Shown: piece by piece, positions 1-10,500 of the stretch | Numbering within the stretch: the stretch's first letter is position 1 | Layout: each line of letters starts with the position of its first letter | The notes under the pieces: model-generated | Database searches by the model: none | What the model was told of the DNA's origin: nothing | The model's input: only the letters and a program-made list of their open reading frames with translations | DNA from: Ascoidea asiatica | Lineage: Eukaryota > Ascomycota > Saccharomycetes > Ascoideales > Ascoideaceae | DNA: 64,000 nucleotides | Assembly (NCBI GenBank): GCA_001600695.1 | Contig: BCKQ01000003.1 | Location: 1,959,934 to 2,023,933 of the forward strand | Reading direction: 5' to 3' | Translations under genes and position numbers: made by a program

Positions 1-1340
1 TTGATGGTACTGATAGACAACCAGATGCTTGTATTATTGAGTTAGGTGGTACAATTGGTGATATTGAAAGTGCTCCATTTGTAGAAGCTTTAAGGCAATT
101 TCAATTCAGGGTTGGTAAAGAAAATTTTTTATTAATTCATGTTTCTTTGGTTCCTGTTATAAACGGTGAACAAAAGACAAAACCAACTCAAGCTGCTATC
201 AAGGATTTAAGATCTTTAGGTTTAATTCCAGATATGATTGCATGTAGATGTAGCGAAAATTTAGATATTGCAACCATTGAAAAAATTTCAATGTTTTGTA
301 TGGTTGGTAATGATCAAGTCTTAGGAGTTCACGATCTTAAATCTACTTATCATGTTCCTTTATTATTAAAAGATCAAAAGCTTTTGGAATTTTTAAATGA
401 AAGACTAAAGTTAGATCAAATCAAAATTTCAAATGAAGACATACTTAGAGGTAGTTTATTATTATCAAATTGGAAAAGTTTATGTCATACAGTTGATACT
501 TCTTTTGAAACTGTTAAAATTGCAATGGTTGGTAAATATACTCATTTAAAAGATTCTTATTTATCAGTAATCAAATCTTTGGAACATGCAGCAATGAAAT
601 TAAAGAAACGTTTGGAAATTATTTGGATTGAAGCCAGTGACTTAGAAAATCAGTCATCAATTAGTGATAAAGCAAATTTTCATACTGCATGGAAATCACT
701 TTGTGAAGCAGATGGTATTTTAGTTCCAGGTGGATTTGGTAATAGAGGTATTGAAGGTATGGTTGAAGCTGCGAAATGGGCAAGGGAAAATGATATTCCT
801 TATTTAGGAATATGTTTAGGTTTGCAAGTTGCAACTATAGAATTTTGTAGAAATATTTTAAATATTGAAAATGCAACTTCTGAAGAATTTTTTCCTGATA
901 TTAGTGATGATAAAAAAGTTATTATTTATATGCCTGAAATTGACAAAGATAAATTAGGTGGAACTATGAGATTAGGATCTAGAATTACCAAATTTCAAGA
1001 GTCTGCAAAATCGTCTAAAATTAAAAAGTTATATGGTTCAAAAGATGAAATTTTAGAAAGACATCGTCATAGATATGAAGTAAATCCAAAATTTGTTGAA
1101 AAAATGGAATCAAATGGATTTTTATTTGTAGGAAAAGATGAAACAAATGAAAGAATGGAAATTTTTGAATTGAAAAACCATAAATATTATGTTGGAACTC
1201 AATATCATCCAGAATATGTTTCTAAAGTTTTAGAACCATCAAAACCATTTTTAGGTCTTATTGCAGCAAGTTCTGGCATTTTAGATGAAGTTTTAAATGA
1301 TGAAGAAATGTTAAAATATAATATCCATGTTGATTTTTAA
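1..1340 (+). CDS. URA7: CTP synthase, 5'-truncated by window edge
   Basis: CTP synthase makes CTP from UTP, ATP and glutamine in the cytosol. The reading frame is open from base 3, so the start lies left of the window. About 445 residues remain of the roughly 580 usual in yeast. The visible N-terminal part holds the synthetase motif IELGGTIGDIES (bases 39-74) and then NGEQKTKPTQ. The C-terminal half is a class I glutamine amidotransferase: oxyanion-hole motif LVPGGFGNRG, nucleophile Cys in GICLGLQ (near base 812), a RHRHRYEVNP segment and the catalytic HPE in GTQYHPEY. All catalytic residues expected here are present. The stop is TAA at 1338-1340. The name could equally be URA8, because yeasts differ in paralogue number. 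The family call is very sure. Confidence 0.96.
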   Translation, partial: DGTDRQPDACIIELGGTIGDIESAPFVEALRQFQFRVGKENFLLIHVSLVPVINGEQKTKPTQAAIKDLRSLGLIPDMIACRCSENLDIATIEKISMFCMVGNDQVLGVHDLKSTYHVPLLLKDQKLLEFLNERLKLDQIKISNEDILRGSLLLSNWKSLCHTVDTSFETVKIAMVGKYTHLKDSYLSVIKSLEHAAMKLKKRLEIIWIEASDLENQSSISDKANFHTAWKSLCEADGILVPGGFGNRGIEGMVEAAKWARENDIPYLGICLGLQVATIEFCRNILNIENATSEEFFPDISDDKKVIIYMPEIDKDKLGGTMRLGSRITKFQESAKSSKIKKLYGSKDEILERHRHRYEVNPKFVEKMESNGFLFVGKDETNERMEIFELKNHKYYVGTQYHPEYVSKVLEPSKPFLGLIAASSGILDEVLNDEEMLKYNIHVDF

Positions 1341-1637
1341 TTCAGGATTGGGCTTTTTTTTTAAAATTGTTTTTATGATAATTAAGTTCTTTGCTTTTAT
1401 CACATATACATATAGACATACTTATATATATTTGACTTAGCTTTTATGCTTTAGTTTATTTTTCTTTTATTTTACCTTTATTCTCATTTTTTGTTTTTTA
1501 TTTATACTGTACATTATATTATAGACTCATGGTTACTAATTATAGGGCAAACGCTCCAATTTTTTTTCTTTTATAGATATAAAAATAAAAATTTTCATCA
1601 TATACATATAGATGTATATACATTTTTGTAAAAAATT

Positions 1638-3671
1638 TTACAATCTTCTATTATTTGTGCTACTTCTTCTTCTTCTTCTAGCTGCTAAAACATTGACACT
1701 TCTTGGGCTATGAACACTTCTTGGACTTCCACCTATAGGGCTATCAAGATTTCCTTTTGAATTTGAATCGGACTTTTCAGGTGTAAAAGCAACATTGATA
1801 CTTGATCTACTATTACTTCTTCTTTTTTTGTAAGCAGGTAAGTTAGCACTTAAATCAGAGTTATTTGTATTGGAATCTATCTTTAAAGGAGTAGGAGAAC
1901 CAGTGAAAGAATTCATTTTATTAATAACAAATTTTGGATCAATTTCTTCCATACAATCAGAAGATCTTTTTTTTCTTCTTTTTACTCCTAATGTATTAAT
2001 AGAATCAAAAGTTGAAAATTTAGCAATTTGTTCATTATTTTGAGATGATAATATAGACTCTTTTGAACTTTTTTTTTCAAAAGTATATTCTTTTTTTCCA
2101 ACCATTTTTTTAAACCCTTTTTCTAGATTAGTATCATCGAGATTATGAAATTTTTTTGATAACTTATATTTGAAATTAAATTGATTTTGAAAAATGTAAT
2201 TCAAATTAGAAAAAGCTTCTTTAGAGCCAGTTACTGTTGAATAATCTTCTCCTATTATATAAGTTTTTAATTTTTTATAAAATTGCTTGGTTAAAATAAT
2301 TTGATCATCATAAATAGAATTTAATTTAATATCTTTTAATTTAAATTGAAAAGAATCTTCAAATTCAATTAATTTATTTTTTTCATCATTTTGAAATTTG
2401 AAAAAACTTGAAGGAATAGATAATTTCTTAAGTATTGGAAAATTAGAATCTTCAGAAAATTTTATTTGTTTTATTAAATCAGGAGATAATTTTTCAGTTG
2501 GTATGTTATTTTCATTTGTTTTCAAAGGAGAAAGAGAAGGTAATTGAAGTGCATAATTATTAAGAAAAGAATTTAAACCAATAAATCCAACAACAAACCC
2601 CATTCTAAATTCTTGTCTAATACTTAATTCATTCCAAAAGTTGAGTAAATTAATATTATTAATTCTTTTATTTTCAACAGTTAAATGTTCAAGAAATCTA
2701 CCTTTTGGATCATCAGGTAATAATGGTATATAATATTTAGCTTTATAATCTTTTAAGTAATTTTTAATATTTTTTTCATTTGAATTGAATTCTTGATTGA
2801 ATTTTGGATTAAATATTGAATCAATTGAAAAAGTATAAGGAAAGTTTTGAGAATTTTGAGAATTTTGAGTATTATGAATAGTATTCAAATTAGAACATTT
2901 GAAAGAAGGAATAAATTTTAATAAATTATCAGAAAATAATAAATCATTTGGTAAAAAAGTTTTAAGAATATTTGAATCCTCACCAGATATATCAATATCA
3001 AAATTTAAATTATCAAATAAATTTGAATCATTTTGTAAATTTTTTTTAATAAATTTATAAATCAAATTTATCCACCATTTAAATAAATCTTTATCAGATA
3101 AAATATGTTTATTAATATTTTTATTTGAATTTGGAAAAAGATAAGAATTTTCAGATCTTGTAAATAAAGATAATTTAATATTAATTTTAATATCTTTGAT
3201 AGTATTTAAATTTAATAAATTTTGAATTGAATTAAAATTTAATAAACTATTTGAGAATTTTGATTGAGAAATAGGTAAAAAAAAATTTAAATAATTATTT
3301 AAATTATCATATTTAAAAAAAAATAATAAAATTGATTGAATAATATTATTAATTTTAATATAATTATCATTATAACCATTAGTATCAACTTTTGAGATAT
3401 AAATGAATTTTTGAATATTTTTTGAATTTTTTAAATTTTTTAAATCTAAGATTATATAAATTATAATATCAATTGCAAAGAAAATTTTTGAATTTTGAGA
3501 AATTGAAATAAAATGTTGAGATTTTATTGTAATTATATTAGATTTATCTTTTGAATTAATTGGAATTAAAATATTTGAACATTGTTTTGGAAATGAATTT
3601 AAATGAAGAAGATAAAAAGTATGATTTAGAGGTAATTCATTTTCAATTAATTGTTTTAAAGATATATTCAT
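1638..3671 (-). CDS. RTT109: Histone H3 acetyltransferase Rtt109
   Basis: This is the fungal p300-like acetyltransferase that acetylates H3 K56 (and K9 with chaperones Asf1/Vps75) during S phase. The start is the ATG at 3671-3669, which gives 677 residues. An in-frame TTG two codons upstream is not a likely start. Family hallmarks in order are an IKSQHFISIS segment, the active-site block FIYISKVDTNGYN (near residues 90-105), SLFTRSENSYLFPNSNKNINKHIL, FKWWINL, IPLLPDDPKGRFLEHL, FWNELSIRQEFRMG, and YIIGEDYSTVTGSKEAF. S. cerevisiae Rtt109 is about 436 residues. The extra length comes from Asn/Ser-rich inserts and a long Ser- and Arg/Lys-rich tail with RRRRR near the C-terminus, probably nuclear-localising. 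It is convergent with the CTP synthase gene and lies downstream of RRP46 on the same strand. Confidence 0.92.
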   Translation of the reverse strand: MNISLKQLIENELPLNHTFYLLHLNSFPKQCSNILIPINSKDKSNIITIKSQHFISISQNSKIFFAIDIIIYIILDLKNLKNSKNIQKFIYISKVDTNGYNDNYIKINNIIQSILLFFFKYDNLNNYLNFFLPISQSKFSNSLLNFNSIQNLLNLNTIKDIKINIKLSLFTRSENSYLFPNSNKNINKHILSDKDLFKWWINLIYKFIKKNLQNDSNLFDNLNFDIDISGEDSNILKTFLPNDLLFSDNLLKFIPSFKCSNLNTIHNTQNSQNSQNFPYTFSIDSIFNPKFNQEFNSNEKNIKNYLKDYKAKYYIPLLPDDPKGRFLEHLTVENKRINNINLLNFWNELSIRQEFRMGFVVGFIGLNSFLNNYALQLPSLSPLKTNENNIPTEKLSPDLIKQIKFSEDSNFPILKKLSIPSSFFKFQNDEKNKLIEFEDSFQFKLKDIKLNSIYDDQIILTKQFYKKLKTYIIGEDYSTVTGSKEAFSNLNYIFQNQFNFKYKLSKKFHNLDDTNLEKGFKKMVGKKEYTFEKKSSKESILSSQNNEQIAKFSTFDSINTLGVKRRKKRSSDCMEEIDPKFVINKMNSFTGSPTPLKIDSNTNNSDLSANLPAYKKRRSNSRSSINVAFTPEKSDSNSKGNLDSPIGGSPRSVHSPRSVNVLAARRRRRSSTNNRRL

Positions 3672-4189
3672 TTTCAATGTAATATTAAATGATTATGAAA
3701 AGATTATAATAAATTATAATGGATTGAAAAGGATAATTAAAAAGGATAATTTAAAAGGATTGAATTGGAGTAATAATTTGCAATTTTGAGATAAATGATG
3801 AATTTTAAAGCTAAGTGAGAGTGAAATATAGTGAATTGAATATATCAATTGAATGAATCAATTGATTATATTGATAGAATATATTTGAATTAGATATGAA
3901 TTGAAATATTGATTGATTGTATTTAGTTTATAAACATTTAAATAAACAAATGAATAACTATTATACAGTATATTATTCTTTATAACTTATATAATAGTTA
4001 TTATATTATTATTTATTATTATTGTGGACAAAGACAATGAATGGCGGCAGATTGTTTATTATTGGTTTAGGAGTGGTTTAAGAATAATAATAGCTAAGTA
4101 TGGTTAAGAATAGTTAAGAATGGTTAAGTATGGGGGATGCGTGTTTAAAGAGGTGGTTTACAGCGTCTAAGAGAGATTATTCATATTTA
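3672..4189. other. Intergenic, RTT109 upstream region
   Basis: This is 518 bases of A+T-rich sequence between the end of RRP46 and the RTT109 start. It has many ATTGAT/GAATTG words and a short set of AAGAAT/GGTTAAG near-repeats around 4080-4130. I see no open frame of note, no tRNA boxes and no RNA-gene signature. It presumably holds the RTT109 promoter. Confidence 0.6.
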
Positions 4190-4903
4190 TTAAGAAGTAT
4201 ATATAAATTTTTGATTCAAATTAGATGAGATTATGCTAGTTAAATAATTATTTAAAGTGGAAGAGTAAAGTTGAGCTTTATCTTTATTGAAATAAATATC
4301 AAGTAATTCAGATTCATTAGAATTATAAGATTCTGAAAATATAATTCTATTTTTTTTTATAATATTATCTTTTGTATTATTATGAGAATAAACTATTAAA
4401 TTATAATTATTATAAATTATTGAATTGAAAGAATTATATAAGGATATATTTGCATCAATTAAAGCAAGATAAGTTGAATTAATACAAGCATTGAATTCAA
4501 TTAAATCATTAATTAAATTTATATCTGAGATTATGTTTGAGTTATTTGAATTATTTGAAGTATTTGAAGTATTTGAATTAATTGGAGATTGTAATATTTG
4601 TAAAGTAATTTGAATTAATTGTCTTGGATAATTTTTTCTAATAATTAAATTATTTAATATTGATCTTAATTTATCTTCTAATAATTTTTGTTTTGTATTT
4701 GAAGGACCTTTTAAAGGTATAATTATAATTTCTAAAGAAGCATTGGTTGGTAATTCAAATTTTTTTGAATTAATTTCAATTGGACCATTTATTGAACATA
4801 AAACTTTTGTTGAATTATATTGAAAATATGCAGAACCATCTGCATTTGAAAGAATTGATAATTCTGCTTTAATTTGTTTTAAATCTGGATAAGTTGAATC
4901 CAT
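4190..4903 (-). CDS. RRP46: Exosome ring subunit Rrp46 (RNase PH fold)
   Basis: Rrp46 is one of the six catalytically inactive RNase PH-like subunits that form the barrel of the RNA exosome, acting in nuclear and cytoplasmic 3'-5' RNA decay and processing. The 237-residue protein starts at the ATG 4903-4901. Diagnostic segments are AELSILSNADGSAYFQ near residue 13, TKVLCSINGPIEI, the PTNASLEIIIIPLKGPS block, KLLEDKLRSILNNLI, and YPRQLIQITLQILQSP. A run of Asn/Ser/Thr (about residues 113-125) interrupts the fold at a loop. A FNACINSTYLALIDANISL helix follows, as in the family. Length is close to the usual 220-245. A second exosome ring subunit, MTR3, lies at 19366-20241. Confidence 0.88.
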   Translation of the reverse strand: MDSTYPDLKQIKAELSILSNADGSAYFQYNSTKVLCSINGPIEINSKKFELPTNASLEIIIIPLKGPSNTKQKLLEDKLRSILNNLIIRKNYPRQLIQITLQILQSPINSNTSNTSNNSNNSNIISDINLINDLIEFNACINSTYLALIDANISLYNSFNSIIYNNYNLIVYSHNNTKDNIIKKNRIIFSESYNSNESELLDIYFNKDKAQLYSSTLNNYLTSIISSNLNQKFIYTS

Positions 4904-5334
4904 TTTTAAAGTTAATTAATATATTATTCTGTATATATTTGCATATATACTAATTTCTATGCTTTATATTTTGTATTTATATATATATATATATACTGTA
5001 TATTCTAAGAGTTTTATAAAATAGTTAAATAAATCGATAACTTTAAGCTGATAAATTTCATAAAATTTCTTGATTTTTTTATATTTGATAGTAACTTTAC
5101 AGTATAATTTTTTAATTCTTTTTTTTTATTGAAGTAAAATCAATCCCGAACCGTAATCATGGCTTTGGTTAGAGCATGTGACTTTAATATTGGTGGTAAA
5201 AGTATTTTAGCCGAGACAAAGCCAGTTATAAGGATTTTATTTTTTTCCGAGATTACCAGTCTTTCAATGCTTCTTTAAACCTAAGGACACAGTTAGGTAC
5301 TCTGAGGTACTCTGAGGAAAATAACCAACAAAGT

Positions 5335-5388
5335 CACGTGCTGTGTACAAAGGATAGCAGAGAGGCACCCTGGGCCTTCTATCACGTG
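5335..5388. promoter_or_regulatory. Two CACGTG E-box sites
   Basis: CACGTG occurs at 5335-5340 and again at 5383-5388, about 430-485 bases upstream of the RRP46 start. In yeasts this hexamer binds Cbf1 or Pho4-type bHLH proteins. Binding here is inferred from the sequence only. Confidence 0.45.
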
Positions 5389-5829
5389 TACAAGGAAGCC
5401 GAGAAACAGCGATGGCCAGAAAAACCGTTGAGGTTTCTGAGACAAATTTAACCTTAACAGAAATAGAATTAAAGAAGAAAAAATATAGCAGGTGGGTGAC
5501 AATAAAAACAAGCAAAAAAAAAAAAAACTGCAACCAGATCCAAAACTACAAGCACATAAGAAACTTGTTCTGAAATTATATCCAAACCATTCCTTGAAAA
5601 ACAATGGAATCTTTTAAAGTACCTGGCCGAGTAAATAAAAAAAAAACATTAGCGTTTACACTCCTCATAGGAGCAAGGAGTACTAGAAGTTGAATCAATC
5701 CCTTTGACATTTGCCGACTTTAAAGGGAAAACACCTTTAATAGGATCATTAAAGGATCATAAAGACCCAAATGCAATGGCTTTCCGGTTGCAATTGAAGA
5801 CAGAGCAGGTCGGTTGTGAAGCCGACTGT

Positions 5830-5872
5830 GGATGGTTTGGATGGTTTGGATGGTTTGGATGGTTTGAATGGT
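5830..5872 (+). repeat. 9-bp tandem repeat GGATGGTTT
   Basis: There are four perfect copies of GGATGGTTT at 5830-5865, followed by a degenerate fifth (GAATGGT). It sits in the G+C-richer core of the RRP46 to DAL81 intergenic region. Confidence 0.95.
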
Positions 5873-5964
5873 GATCGGGAGCTTTGCAGCTTTGAAAGTT
5901 AGCAATGAGAGTGAAGATAACCTCAGGGGAAAACCTCAGAGGAAAACCTTAGATCAGTGAGGCT

Positions 5965-5990
5965 AGAGCTCAGAGCTCAGAGCTCAGAGC
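5965..5990 (+). repeat. 7-bp tandem repeat AGAGCTC
   Basis: There are three perfect copies of AGAGCTC plus a partial fourth. The unit contains the palindrome GAGCTC. Confidence 0.95.
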
Positions 5991-6110
5991 GAGTAGAGAG
6001 TAGGTGAGTGCGTGGTGTACCGTTGCTGTAGCAGTGTCGGTGTATTTCAGAGGACCTCCAAAGCAAGCAAATAGAAATACGGCCGTGCACTGCTAGCGCT
6101 GCACGAAAAC

Positions 6111-6184
6111 GAAGCAAAATGAAAGAAAATGAAAGAAAATGAGATGTTGGAGACAAAAGCACTGAAAGCACTGAAAGCACTAAA
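6111..6184 (+). repeat. Two adjacent short tandem repeats
   Basis: GAAAGAAAAT is repeated twice, preceded by a one-variant copy, at 6111-6140. GCACTGAAA is repeated twice with a third variant copy at 6159-6184. Confidence 0.9.
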
Positions 6185-6882
6185 AACACCAAGACGAGAA
6201 AACTCAGATTTGAGTATTAAAGCAGTGAATTAGAAAAACATAAAATCACTAATACATAATAACGCTAAATACTTGAATTCATAAATACATAACTGTATAA
6301 TTATTGGAATATTAAATAAATCATTATTGAAATACTGAATTAAAATGCTAAAATACCAACAGTATTGAAATATTGATATTAACATAATAACCAAATAACA
6401 TACTTTATGATAATATATGACATATGATATACATTAGAATATATTAAATAATTATATCCTACCATATCCTATCATATTTTACAAAAATATCTTACAATAC
6501 TATTTATTTATTCTATTCTAATTTTATTCATCTTTTTTATTCATTTTTCAATTACTACTATTTCACTGTACTGTAGTATATTTGATCTTATTATCTGACA
6601 TAATTATCTTTATTTATCCTAGCTTATCAAACCCTTTATTCTACCAATACTTTTCCATTCACATTATCTGTATAATTTACTTTCAATTTTTTTTCAACTT
6701 GCTTTCAATTTGCTTTCATATTTACTCTTATATTTACTACGGTACTGTATTACTTCATATCCCCAATAAGTCCAATAAGTCCAATAAGTTAAACAATTAT
6801 ATCAAATTTAAAAAGTCTAAGAAGCTTCTCAGATTCAATAATTATCAATATTACTATATTCTTAAACATATATTTTCACTTA

Positions 6883-6925
6883 ATCATTTAATCATTTAAT
6901 CATTTAATCCTTTAATCATTTAATC
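6883..6925 (+). repeat. 8-bp tandem repeat ATCATTTA
   Basis: There are five consecutive 8-base units (four perfect, one with a single change) about 150-195 bases upstream of the DAL81-like ATG. Confidence 0.9.
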
Positions 6926-7077
6926 AATCCTTAATTACTATCTCATTCATATTTTTATATGTATATATATCTATATATCTCACTCTAATTTAGAGATATA
7001 AAAATTTTAAAAAATTTTCATTAAGAAAGCTATAACATAACATAATATAAAATAATACAATATAATATAATATAATA

Positions 7078-7203
7078 ATGGATACTTTCGCTAATTGGAA
7101 TGAAGATAATTTAAATACAAATGATTTTAGTTTCTTACACTTACCTGAAGATCATTTTATAAATAATGACTCTCTAAATGATTTAAACTCAAATAATAAT
7201 AGC

Positions 7204-7256
<53 letters not shown>

Positions 7257-7473
7257 AAACATCAACATCGACAACAATAATAATAATAATAACAATAACC
7301 TAATCAATAATAATGATATTAATATTAATACTATAGAAAAATCTTTGAAAATGATTAATTCAAATTCAAATTCTTCTTTAACTTCTTTAACAACAAATAA
7401 TACAAATATTGATACTCCAACAACAAGTAATATCACTGCTTCTTCAAATTTAATTCCAATAAAAAATAACAAC

Positions 7474-7505
<32 letters not shown>

Positions 7506-10500
7506 TAGCCCTTCTAACAATCCTTCAAATAAAAAGTCTACAATCACAAATAATAATGACACTATTAATGATAAAAACAATAATAATAAAAATAATATTA
7601 AAACGGATATAAATAGTCTGAATCCTGATACTGATCATAATTATGAGACAAATAATAATGTTAATAACAACACTGATATTATCATTAAAAGAGAAAATGA
7701 AAACACTATTGATAATGAAGCTGGTAATGAAAGTGATATAACTAGTTCTAATGAGGCTGATAATACCTCCTTAAAAAAAAATTCAATTATTGATAATAAT
7801 AAAAACAATTCCATAACTGAAAATGACCCATTAATCGATTCAAATAATTCTTCCTTAAATCAAAATCAGAATAATCAGAATAATACTAAAAATATTAATA
7901 AACCTGATAATAAAATTAATAATAAAAATAACTTGAAAAATAATAATAAAACTAATAATAAAGTTAATAATAAAAATAATAATAAAAATAACTTGAAAAC
8001 AAATATAAAAAGTAGTAATAAAGTTAGTAATAAAACAAATTTTAGTAAAAATATTATTACTAAAAATTCCAATGATTTAGACTCAAATTTAAATTCAAAT
8101 CCAAATTCAAATTCAAGTTCAAATTCAAATCCAAACTCAAAAAATTCTGATAGTAATGTTTCCGAGAATTCTTTCAATACTAATACTAATAATACTAATA
8201 ACAATAATAATAATAAAAATTCCAAAAACTTAAATTCAAAAAGTATTAAAACATCTTCAATTTCATCATCTCCAAATTCTAGTAAACTTTCAAGGAAACC
8301 TTCAAATCAATCAATTATACCAAAACCTTGTGATCATTGTAGAAGAAGAAATTCTCCTTGTTCTTTATCACCAGATGGTTCAACTTGTGCTCAATGTGAA
8401 TTAAAAGGTTTAAGATGTACTTTTTCTGATATGAGTGTAATTGTTCAAAATAATAATTTAAATTTAAATATTAAAAAAAGAGGAATTGATGATCATAATG
8501 AAATTGTTAAAAGAAAAAAATCAAATAAAAATATTATAAATTCTAAAACTAATAATTCTTTATCTGCATCTTCAACTAATCATAACTCTCCAATAAATAA
8601 TCAATTTCAACCTCAAAATCAACGACAATTTATTTTTCCTCAAAATAAAGATTCTTATCAATATCCTCCAAATCAAAATAATATGAATATGAATTATTTA
8701 AATGATTCAAATTATTATCCAAATCAACATCAAAATCCCAATCAATACATTAATAATATGAACAATAACATGAACAATAACATGAACAATAACATGAACA
8801 ATAATATGAATGGTAATATAAATAATAATATGAACAATAATATGAATAATATTAGGGACAATAACATGAATAACAACATGGAGAATATGAATAACATGAA
8901 TAACATGCATGGAGTAAATAACCCGAACAATATGAACAACATGAATAATTCAATGAACATGAACTATCCTCCAAAATTTCCTCCAAATCATCCTAATACA
9001 GTTCTTCCCAATGTTTCGATGAATTCACCAATGGCTCAAATTATACCTTCCCAATTTCCTCATCATCAACCACCAGTTCCACCTCCAGGATCCACAATTC
9101 CTTCTAATGCATATTCACAACCTCCTTTTCCAAGTAGTGGTCCGTCTCCTGCATCCCAGTTCAACAATGGTTCCAACAATAATACTCCAAATATTCCTAA
9201 TATACCAAATATTCCTAATATGGCAAACGTTTCAAACACTCAAGGAATAAGACCCGCAAATAATATCAATGCAAATAATAATAACAATAATGGTAGTAAC
9301 GACTTCAATAATAACAATGGTATGAATATGAATATGAATATGAATAATGCAATGGGCATGAATAATGCAATGAATGCCAATATGAATGATAACAATGATC
9401 CTAATTTGATGGCTTCTAATAGAATGATGATCAGCCATCAAATGAGGAATCAAATGCCTAATGCAATGCAGTTTCCCGAACCTAAAAAGACATTACAGTA
9501 TCCAAGATCTTCATTTTATGTGGGCCCAACTTCAATTTATGATATCAATCTAATAAATCATATGAGGCTTGATAAAATGGATCAAGTTCAACTAACAAAT
9601 TCAATGTCTTTAAGAAAAGTATCGAAATCTCCTAATGTTTTATTTATTCTAACAGACGATATTACTTGTGGTCAATATGAAAAATCTTCAAAAGATGTAG
9701 ATGAAGTAGAACAGATTGTTCAACCTGTAGGTCCGATTTTAATAGACTTGTACTTCAAAATCGTTCATCCTTATTTTCCAATATTGCATAAAAAAGTTTT
9801 CATTGAAAAATATGAAAGAACTTACAGAGAGTTTAGTGCGCCATTATTAGCAGCAGTGTATTCATTAGCTATTCAATGGTGGAATTATGATCTGAGATTG
9901 CAATCTAAAGGCCCTCCTCCAAATGTTGAACTATTGAATAAAATTGCCGTAAGAACTTTTTCAGAAGTAATTGAAAGACCTAAATTGAGTGCTGTACAAG
10001 CCGGATTATTATTATTACAATGTAGATTTGACAATAGCCAGAGAAATTGGATTCTAAGTTCTCAGGTTGTGGCCTTAGCAGAAGAGTTAGGCTTGGGATT
10101 AGATTGTGTGAAATGGAATCTTCCTAGATGGGAAAGGGCATTAAGAAGGAGGTTAGCATGGGCTGTTTGGTTACAAGATAAATGGATTGCTTTAATTGAA
10201 AGTCGTCCATCTCATATAATTCTAGGTAAAAATTGGCTTCTCCCTAATTTATGTGAAAGTGATTTTCAAACCCCTGATATGAGTAATCAAACATTTGTAC
10301 AAATGATATCCCTTAGTCAAATAGTTTCTGAAATTCTAGATACTTTTTATTCTCTATCTCAAGAATTAACAACCGAATCTATCGAAGAGATTTTGATTAA
10401 AGCTAAACCATTACAATTAAAACTAAGGGATTGGTATCAAACATTAAATCAAAAATATAATGGGCTACTAAATACACATCCTGGGAGCAGTTCATTACAA

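Larger units (their letters stand above)
4904..7077. other. Long intergenic region with short tandem duplications
   Basis: This is 2.17 kb between the divergent RRP46 and DAL81-like genes. Its flanks are A+T-rich. The centre (about 5140-6200) is clearly G+C-richer than the neighbouring genes. It carries two CACGTG hexamers and at least six different short tandem repeats, listed separately. Open frames up to about 100 codons exist on both strands (for example around 5264-5604 and 5977-6192 on the minus strand). They show no family motif and overlap one another, so I do not call them genes. It probably holds the promoters of both flanking genes. Confidence 0.6.

Noticed and set aside
5264-6192. 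Several small minus-strand frames
   Set aside because: They overlap one another, lie in T/C-rich or repeat DNA and show no family motif. Composition explains them.
7152-8225. Long hydrophobic minus-strand frames opposite the DAL81-like gene
   Set aside because: They are poly-Leu readings of AAT-repeat DNA on the other strand.
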